From assembly GCA_017459225.1 (NCBI GenBank), contig JAFUDL010000015.1, positions 1 to 6,151 of the forward strand: 6,151 bases of DNA, given 5' to 3'. The position numbers were made by a program, and so were the translations under genes. Positions 1 through 4,467 of the stretch are shown in pieces (positions within the stretch are counted from its first letter, which is position 1; each line of letters starts with the position of its first letter). The notes under the pieces were generated by a model. The model had not been told where the DNA came from. It saw only the letters and a list, made by a program, of their open reading frames with translations, and ran no database searches. The stretch comes from Kiritimatiellia bacterium (GTDB taxonomy: Bacteria; Verrucomicrobiota; Kiritimatiellia; RFP12; UBA1067).

Positions 1-1
1 C

Positions 2-2332
2 ATCGACATGGCGGAGTTTGCGTTCCTGCGGAAGCGCCCCGAAAAGAAGGCACGTGCCCGCGAGCTGCTGCGCGCCGTCTACAGGGCGGATCCGGGCACT
101 CTCTGTGGCTGGGCGGCGCAGGGGTATCTGAACGACGCCGAGTTCGGCGAAAGCGTGCCGCCTGCTTCGACCAACAGGGCGGCCGCGGTGAAGTACGGCA
201 GGGGCATCGTTGACATGCCGATAAGGCCGCATGTGGCCGCGGCGAAGCCTGCGCCGCCAGGTGCGGCGGCGAAGCTGTACGCGCGCGAGCGTCGCAAGCT
301 CGCGCCGGCGTTCACGAAGCGCGGAGTGTTCACGCCCGACGAGCGGCGCGCGCTTGTGCGCTCATGGGCGATACACGAGATCGGCACGAACACGCTGCAG
401 TCGGTGCTGGCGCTGGAAGGGGGGCGTGCGTTCGCGAACAAGTTCCTGCAGGACGAGGAATGGCTGGAGGAGTTCTTCGCATCGGGTCCGGTGGAAGCGC
501 CTGCGGCCGCGTTCACGAACCTCTTCGAGCTCGTTTGGAACGACTCAAGGGGCGAGATCCTCGCAGGAGGCCTCGCGCGACGGGTCGCGACGGCGATCGC
601 GCTGAACACGTCCGCGAAAAGCGAGGCGGGGCACTTCGTGCGCGCGTATGCGGCATACATGTTCCTCGCGCGCGCCGGGCGGCTCCACAAGTCCGCCTAC
701 GGCCAGAGCGTGCGCGAATGGCTCTTTGCGGTGGGACGCATCCTTGACGCGGCGAACCTGCTGTATCTAAACCAGCACTTCAACTACCGCACCGACAGCT
801 ACGGCGGCGCTCTGAACGCCGTTCCGTACAGGCTGCACAACTGCTTCGGCGAGTCCATACACGGCCCGAGGTACTACAGGCCCTGGCGCGACTGCGACTG
901 GCCGAGCTGGTCGCTGCGTCCGCGAGTGGGCGGCGTGTGCGGCGCGCTCTCCACCTTCGGCGCGCTCAGCGCCAATGCGCACGGACTTATGGCGACGACA
1001 GGCGGGCAGCCCGGGCACTGCGCCTACAACCGTCGGCGCGCGAACGGAAGCTGGAACATCCACAACTACGTCGGCAGATACACCACTGCCCACTATTGCT
1101 TCTGGGGGCACGCGTTCACGTATCTGGACGCGATCGAGCGCTCGTATGCCGACCGTGAATCGCAGCTGCAGGCCGACCGCCTCACATGGATGGCGCGACT
1201 CGCTGAAGACGGCGGCGCGTCCTCATCCGCAGTGGAGGCTTGGCACCGCCTCGCTGTGAAGGCGCAGCCGAAGCACCTTGGCGCGTGGCGCGAATACTCC
1301 GCGTGGCTGGCGCGCTCCAATGCCGGCGTCGAAGCCACTTCTGCGTTCATGCGCGCATTCGCACGGGCCATGCCTGATGGAAGGCAGGCCACATGGGACG
1401 TGGTCAACGACAACCTCGCACGAATCGCGAAGGACCGCAACGCGGGGCCTAAGCGCGCCGTCGACGAGCTTGCGCGCCTCTATGCGATGCTTCCGCAGCC
1501 CACCAACACGCCCACGCGCGAGGAGATGGACGTGAAGGGACTTCTGAGGCGCCAGGCGAAGATCATCGGAAACGACGACGAACTCGCGAGGCGAATGTTC
1601 AAGGCCGCTCTCACCGCGCAGATCGGCCGTCCCGTCTTCGCCGAAGTGCTGGGATGGGGCGCGGAGATGTATCTCAAGAACGCCGCGCAGGCAGGGGAGT
1701 TCGTGAAGTTGGTGGAGAGCGTGTGCGGACGCGGCAAGTCGGGCGGGACCGCAATCGACTGCAGAGGCATGATGGCCGCCGCGGTGAAGACGAAGGACTT
1801 TGCCGTGTTCAGAACAGTGGCGGGCCTTTTCGAACGCCTGAATCCAATGGATCCACATGCGCCGCGCTATCCAGAGAGCGATTTTGGAGGGCGGCTGCTG
1901 TCTGCGGGCGGAATGCTCACCACGTCAACGACGTCAAACTGGGACAAGCCAGAGCTATACGCCCGCGCTATCGACTCCTCGCGAAAGCCGAACCCGAGTC
2001 ATCCGAACGACTTGACCACCTTTCACACGGCGAAAGATACCGCTCCATGGGCCATGGTGGAGCTGCCGGGCGACGCGCAGGTGACGGGCGTGTTCCTGCT
2101 CAACAAGTCTGGTCAGAATGCCCACCGCCAGGTGCCGTTCGACGTGATGACGTCAGAGGACGGTAAAACCTGGACGAACGTGTTCCACACCGACAAGCTT
2201 GAACAGGAATACCGCATTCCCATCACACCATCTCGTCGTGCACGTTACGTGAAGGTGGCGCGCACGCCAGACGCGAAGGAAGAGTTCTTCCACTTCGGCA
2301 AGATCCTCGTGTACGGGCGGAAGTTGTACTAG
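2..2332 (+). CDS. Large transglutaminase-like / discoidin-domain protein, 5'-truncated
   Basis: The frame is open from the first complete codon (position 2) to a TAG at 2330-2332, about 776 residues. The ATG at 8 has no room for a ribosome binding site and the protein there already reads like a TPR helix pair (about residues 9-45), so the real start and any signal peptide probably lie left of the window. Counting from that ATG, a transglutaminase-like core lies at about 300-375: GGVCGALS with candidate nucleophile Cys311, then GQPGHCAY with candidate His337, then WNIHNYV (349-355), where Asn350 or Asn353 stands where the Asp of the usual Cys-His-Asp triad might be expected. Residues about 380-630 are helical and TPR-like. 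Residues about 640-774 resemble an F5/8 type C (discoidin) domain, with PWAMVELPG, VTGVFLLN, a SEDGKTW motif and a closing RYVKV strand. Such architectures occur in PVC bacteria, probably exported and carbohydrate- or peptidoglycan-associated. Substrate and activity are unknown. Domain calls rest on motif recognition. Confidence 0.85.
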   Translation: MDMAEFAFLRKRPEKKARARELLRAVYRADPGTLCGWAAQGYLNDAEFGESVPPASTNRAAAVKYGRGIVDMPIRPHVAAAKPAPPGAAAKLYARERRKLAPAFTKRGVFTPDERRALVRSWAIHEIGTNTLQSVLALEGGRAFANKFLQDEEWLEEFFASGPVEAPAAAFTNLFELVWNDSRGEILAGGLARRVATAIALNTSAKSEAGHFVRAYAAYMFLARAGRLHKSAYGQSVREWLFAVGRILDAANLLYLNQHFNYRTDSYGGALNAVPYRLHNCFGESIHGPRYYRPWRDCDWPSWSLRPRVGGVCGALSTFGALSANAHGLMATTGGQPGHCAYNRRRANGSWNIHNYVGRYTTAHYCFWGHAFTYLDAIERSYADRESQLQADRLTWMARLAEDGGASSSAVEAWHRLAVKAQPKHLGAWREYSAWLARSNAGVEATSAFMRAFARAMPDGRQATWDVVNDNLARIAKDRNAGPKRAVDELARLYAMLPQPTNTPTREEMDVKGLLRRQAKIIGNDDELARRMFKAALTAQIGRPVFAEVLGWGAEMYLKNAAQAGEFVKLVESVCGRGKSGGTAIDCRGMMAAAVKTKDFAVFRTVAGLFERLNPMDPHAPRYPESDFGGRLLSAGGMLTTSTTSNWDKPELYARAIDSSRKPNPSHPNDLTTFHTAKDTAPWAMVELPGDAQVTGVFLLNKSGQNAHRQVPFDVMTSEDGKTWTNVFHTDKLEQEYRIPITPSRRARYVKVARTPDAKEEFFHFGKILVYGRKLY

Positions 2333-2380
2333 GTTCGAGGTTTCGAAGTTTCGGGTTTCTAGTTTCTGGTTTTGTGGTTC
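2331..2380. repeat. Degenerate heptamer tandem repeat, consensus RGTTTCK
   Basis: Starting inside the stop codon of the upstream gene there are seven successive units of 5-8 bases: AGGTTCGA, GGTTTCGA, AGTTTCG, GGTTTCT, AGTTTCT, GGTTTTGT and GGTTC. The first base alternates irregularly between A and G. No coding role is plausible. I see no GC-rich stem followed by a T-run that would make it a normal terminator. Function is unknown; it may be a slippage-derived spacer or a dispersed intergenic element. Confidence 0.6.
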
Positions 2381-2404
2381 ATGCAAACTCGACACCCGAA
2401 CCCC

Positions 2405-2436
2405 GGGACTGGAAACCTGGGTACTAGGCACTGGGC
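2405..2436. repeat. Second degenerate repeat track, octamers related to GTACTGGG
   Basis: Four consecutive octamers can be laid out: GGGACTGG, AAACCTGG, GTACTAGG and CACTGGGC, sharing a core close to ACTGG. The track differs in sequence and unit length from the heptamer track to its left. It contains the -35-like hexamer of the promoter of the next gene. The units are diverged, so this is less certain than the heptamers. Confidence 0.4.
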
Positions 2437-2453
2437 GCTAAATATGCTATAAT
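2425..2453 (+). promoter_or_regulatory. Extended -10 sigma70-type promoter for the DUF362 gene, leaderless
   Basis: A perfect TATAAT lies at 2448-2453, preceded by TGC at 2445-2447, which makes the extended -10 motif TGnTATAAT. Exactly 17 bases upstream is TAGGCA (2425-2430), matching TTGACA at four of six positions. Transcription should start near 2459-2461, that is 1-3 bases before the ATG at 2462. This fits the absence of any Shine-Dalgarno-like sequence there. Confidence 0.75.
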
Positions 2454-2461
2454 CTTTGCCC

Positions 2462-3568
2462 ATGAAGAAAGCAACAGTATTTTTCACAGACTTCCGCTGC
2501 TCGGATTCGGAGAATCTGCAGCAGAAGTTCACTCGGCTTCTTAAAACGGCAGGGCTTGGAAAGATCGACCTGGCCGACAAGCTTGTGGCGATCAAGACGC
2601 ACTTCGGCGAGCCGGGGTGCCTCGCGTATCTGCGTCCGAACTGGGCAAAGACCCTCGCAGACTTCGTGAAGGAGCAGGGCGGCCATCCGTTCCTCACGGA
2701 CGCCAACACGCTCTACGTTGGCCGCCGCAAGAACGCGCTCGAGCACATCACTGCCGCGTACGAAAACGGCTTCTCGCCATTCTCCACCGGTTGCCACGTG
2801 ATCATCGCGGACGGTCTGCGCGGCACGGACGACGCGGTTGTGCCCCTGCCCGACGGCAAGTACGTGAAGGAGGCGTACATCGGCCGCGCGCTTGTGGATG
2901 CTGACGTGGTGATCTCCCTCAACCACTTCAAATGCCATGAGATGACAGGCATCGGCGGCGCGCTCAAGAACCTCGGCATGGGCGGCGGCTCGCGCCGCGG
3001 CAAGAAGGCCATGCACTCCTCTGTGCATCCCACTGTGGATCAGGAGAAGTGCGTGGGCTGCGGCCGCTGCACGAAGGAGTGCGCGCACGAAGCATGCACG
3101 CTCGGAAAGGGGCGCAAGGCCAATATCGACCCCGCGAAGTGCGTGGGCTGTGGCCGCTGCATAGGCGTGTGCAACCGCGACGCGATCATGAGCGACTTCG
3201 GCGAGCCCTGCACCGTGATGCAGGGCAAGATCGCCGAATACGCCGCCGCGGTGGTGCGCGGGAAGCCCTGCTTCCACGTATCGTTCGTCTGCGACGTGTC
3301 TCCCCACTGCGACTGCCATGCGATGAACGACGTTCCTCTCGTGGGCGACATCGGCATGGCCGCTTCGCTCGACCCGGTGGCGCTCGACAAGGCGTGCACA
3401 GACCTCTGCAATGCGGCGCCGGTGAACCCCGCAAGCTGCCTTGCCGGAAAGGACACCCACGGCGACCTCTTTGCGACCATGCATCCCTCCACCCGCTGGC
3501 AGGATGCCATCGCAGAGGGAGAGCGTATGAAGCTGGGAACGGCCGAATACGTGTTAAAACGCATCTGA
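2462..3568 (+). CDS. DUF362 family protein with two 4Fe-4S ferredoxin motifs
   Basis: This is a 368-residue protein starting at ATG 2462. A TTG two codons upstream (2456) also keeps the frame open but lies before the predicted transcription start, so ATG is preferred. There is no signal peptide, so it is probably cytoplasmic. The DUF362 fold spans most of the chain. The family signature is NHFKCHEMTG (154-163) running into GGALKNLGMG, followed by a basic segment RRGKK. Two 4Fe-4S motifs follow: CVGCGRCTKEC (Cys197, 200, 203, 207) and CVGCGRCIGVC (Cys227, 230, 233, 237). The C-terminal part keeps the family pattern DVSPHCDC, DIGMAASLDPVALD and a closing DLCNAA. DUF362 proteins usually carry such a ferredoxin insert and are annotated as iron-sulfur proteins of unknown function, probably in electron transfer. 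It has its own leaderless promoter and appears to be a single-gene unit, since the next gene also has its own promoter. Family assignment is firm; the physiological role is unknown. Confidence 0.93.
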   Translation: MKKATVFFTDFRCSDSENLQQKFTRLLKTAGLGKIDLADKLVAIKTHFGEPGCLAYLRPNWAKTLADFVKEQGGHPFLTDANTLYVGRRKNALEHITAAYENGFSPFSTGCHVIIADGLRGTDDAVVPLPDGKYVKEAYIGRALVDADVVISLNHFKCHEMTGIGGALKNLGMGGGSRRGKKAMHSSVHPTVDQEKCVGCGRCTKECAHEACTLGKGRKANIDPAKCVGCGRCIGVCNRDAIMSDFGEPCTVMQGKIAEYAAAVVRGKPCFHVSFVCDVSPHCDCHAMNDVPLVGDIGMAASLDPVALDKACTDLCNAAPVNPASCLAGKDTHGDLFATMHPSTRWQDAIAEGERMKLGTAEYVLKRI

Positions 3569-3590
3569 GAGGGCGGTTTTCGTACTTTTT
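3556..3590 (+). terminator. Weak candidate terminator at the end of the DUF362 gene
   Basis: AAAACGC (3556-3562) can pair with GCGGTTTT (3573-3580) with one bulged G and a 10-base loop that contains the TGA stop. A run of five T follows at 3586-3590. The stem is short and A/T-rich with only three G-C pairs, so efficiency would be low. No better terminator is visible in this gap. Confidence 0.3.
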
Positions 3591-3623
3591 GTCATTTCTT
3601 GTCACTTTCTTTGTGCGCACCCC
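3569..3623. other. Intergenic T-rich stretch with a direct repeat and an 8-bp palindrome
   Basis: Left of the rpoZ promoter, this gap holds a near-perfect direct repeat, TTGTCATTTC (3589-3598) then TTGTCACTTTC (3599-3609). The perfect palindrome GTGCGCAC (3613-3620) follows, ending three bases before the -35-like hexamer. The position would suit an activator or repressor site, but nothing identifies a binding protein and a palindrome this short can arise by chance. Confidence 0.25.
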
Positions 3624-3652
3624 TTGCGCTCTGCCCCGAAAAGTTGTATAAT
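3624..3652 (+). promoter_or_regulatory. sigma70-type promoter for the rpoZ-smpB operon
   Basis: A perfect -10 box TATAAT lies at 3647-3652. With exactly 17 bases of spacing the upstream hexamer is TTGCGC (3624-3629), which keeps the TTG of TTGACA. Transcription would start near 3658-3659, giving a leader of about 36 bases before the rpoZ ATG. Confidence 0.7.
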
Positions 3653-3694
3653 ACTTAACTCTTTTCGAGGAAAAGAAACTTACGCGGAGACATA

Positions 3695-3967
3695 ATGAAC
3701 ACCGAATATCTCAAAAAGGCCCATGAACGCATCCCTTCGATTCCGGTTCTCGTGAACCTGATTTCGAAGCGGACGAAGCAGCTCATTGGCGGCGAGAAGC
3801 CGCTTGTGAAGCCGCTCTCACCTGACGAGGACAAGGTGGATACGGCGCTCCGCGAGGTCGCGGAGGGCAGGCTCATCAGCGAAATCGACTTCGACGCCAT
3901 CGCCAAGGCTGAGGACGCGAAGACCCGCTGGCAGAAGCACGCCGCCTCCAAGAGCATTTTCGAGTAA
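3695..3967 (+). CDS. rpoZ: DNA-directed RNA polymerase subunit omega
   Basis: This 90-residue protein is within the usual omega range of about 70-110. Omega binds the beta' subunit and helps fold and assemble RNA polymerase. The omega core is visible as IPVLVNLISKRTKQL (residues about 16-30), a GGEKPLV segment and then DKVDTALREVAEGRL, matching the family pattern of a hydrophobic helix, the KR.KQL helix and a conserved AL.E.A.G helix. The C-terminal 25 residues are charged and less conserved. A GGAG-type site (3686-3689) lies 5 bases before the ATG, and a promoter lies about 45 bases upstream. In many bacteria rpoZ follows gmk; here the upstream neighbour is the unrelated DUF362 gene. The TAA stop lies 29 bases before smpB, so the two are probably cotranscribed. 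Confidence 0.92.
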   Translation: MNTEYLKKAHERIPSIPVLVNLISKRTKQLIGGEKPLVKPLSPDEDKVDTALREVAEGRLISEIDFDAIAKAEDAKTRWQKHAASKSIFE

Positions 3968-3968
3968 T

Positions 3969-3986
3969 GTCGTCTTGATGGACGAC
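3969..3986 (+). promoter_or_regulatory. Intergenic hairpin abutting the smpB ribosome binding site
   Basis: GTCGTC (3969-3974) and GACGAC (3981-3986) form a perfect 6-bp stem around a 6-base loop, and a U-G pair inside the loop could extend it. The 3' arm touches the smpB Shine-Dalgarno GGAGGGG (3987-3993). It could modulate smpB translation, act as an mRNA processing or stability element, or be incidental. No T-run follows, so it is not a terminator. Confidence 0.4.
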
Positions 3987-3993
3987 GGAGGGG
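3987..3993 (+). promoter_or_regulatory. Ribosome binding site fixing the GTG start of smpB
   Basis: GGAGGGG sits three bases before the GTG at 3997, counted from its last G; its GGAG core is 6 bases away. No in-frame ATG occurs until deep inside the conserved SmpB core, so this site and the family N-terminus together support GTG as the start. Confidence 0.75.
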
Positions 3994-3996
3994 CCT

Positions 3997-4452
3997 GTGG
4001 CCGAGAAGAAGAAGACCGCGCCTGGCGACTTCGCCGTCAATCGCCGCGCCTATCACGACTATGCCGTGCTCGACAAGATCGAGTGCGGCATTGAACTGCG
4101 TGGCACCGAGGTGAAGGTGGTGCGCCACGGAGAGGCTTCTCTTGCCGGAGCCTACGGCGCAGTGCTTGGAGGGCAGTTGTACGTGGTGGCGATGAACATC
4201 CCCGTCTACACGTTCGGCAACAGGTTCAACCACAAGCCGCAGGGTAACCGCAGGCTGCTGGTGCACCGCAAGCAGATTGAGCAGCTTCGTCTCAAGACAG
4301 AGGCGAAGGGGCTCACGCTCATTCCGCTGAGACTTTATCTGAAGAACGGCCGCATCAAGCTTGAGCTTGGCGTATGCCGCGGAAAGGCCCTGCACGACAA
4401 GCGCGACGCGCTGAAGCAGAAGGCCATCAAGCGCGACATGGAACGGATGTAG
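3997..4452 (+). CDS. smpB: SsrA-binding protein SmpB
   Basis: This 151-residue protein begins with GTG, the usual length for the family. SmpB binds the tRNA-like part of tmRNA and delivers it to ribosomes stalled on broken mRNAs (trans-translation), so it acts in the cytoplasm. The whole family pattern is present: NRRAYHDY (15-22), GIELRGTEVKVVR with GTEVK at 36-40, a HKPQGNRRLLVH segment, LIPLRLYLKNGRIKLELGV (strands of the OB-like barrel), and the C-terminal RGKALHDKRD (GKALHDKRD from Gly129), whose tail enters the mRNA channel and decoding centre. The basic last 15 residues are intact. It lies 29 bases after rpoZ, and its stop codon is overlapped by the ribosome binding site of the next gene. 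The partner tmRNA gene (ssrA), often near smpB, is not visible in this window. Confidence 0.97.
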   Translation: MAEKKKTAPGDFAVNRRAYHDYAVLDKIECGIELRGTEVKVVRHGEASLAGAYGAVLGGQLYVVAMNIPVYTFGNRFNHKPQGNRRLLVHRKQIEQLRLKTEAKGLTLIPLRLYLKNGRIKLELGVCRGKALHDKRDALKQKAIKRDMERM

Positions 4453-4459
4453 GAGGAGG
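4451..4459 (+). promoter_or_regulatory. Strong ribosome binding site overlapping the smpB stop
   Basis: AGGAGGAGG starts within the TAG stop of smpB (4450-4452) and ends 8 bases before the ATG at 4468. Ribosomes finishing smpB would release on top of it, which suggests translational coupling. A second ATG directly follows at 4471; the first has the better spacing. Confidence 0.7.
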
Positions 4460-4467
4460 AATCGGCA

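Noticed and set aside
1223..1858. Antisense open frame (211 codons) within the transglutaminase-like gene
   Set aside because: It is a shadow of the sense frame with low-complexity composition and no plausible independent start signal.
2153..2431. Short antisense open frame crossing the intergenic repeats
   Set aside because: Its repetitive peptide simply translates the micro-repeats, and the rest shadows the discoidin-like region.
2331..2436. CRISPR array or rho-independent terminator in the repeat-filled gap
   Set aside because: The units are 7-8 bases with no unique spacers, and no GC-rich stem followed by a T-run is present.
2447..3484. Long antisense open frame (345 codons) over the DUF362 gene
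   Set aside because: It is an exact shadow of a confidently identified gene in G+C-rich DNA. Its translation is rich in His, Val, Arg and Ala with no recognisable domain.
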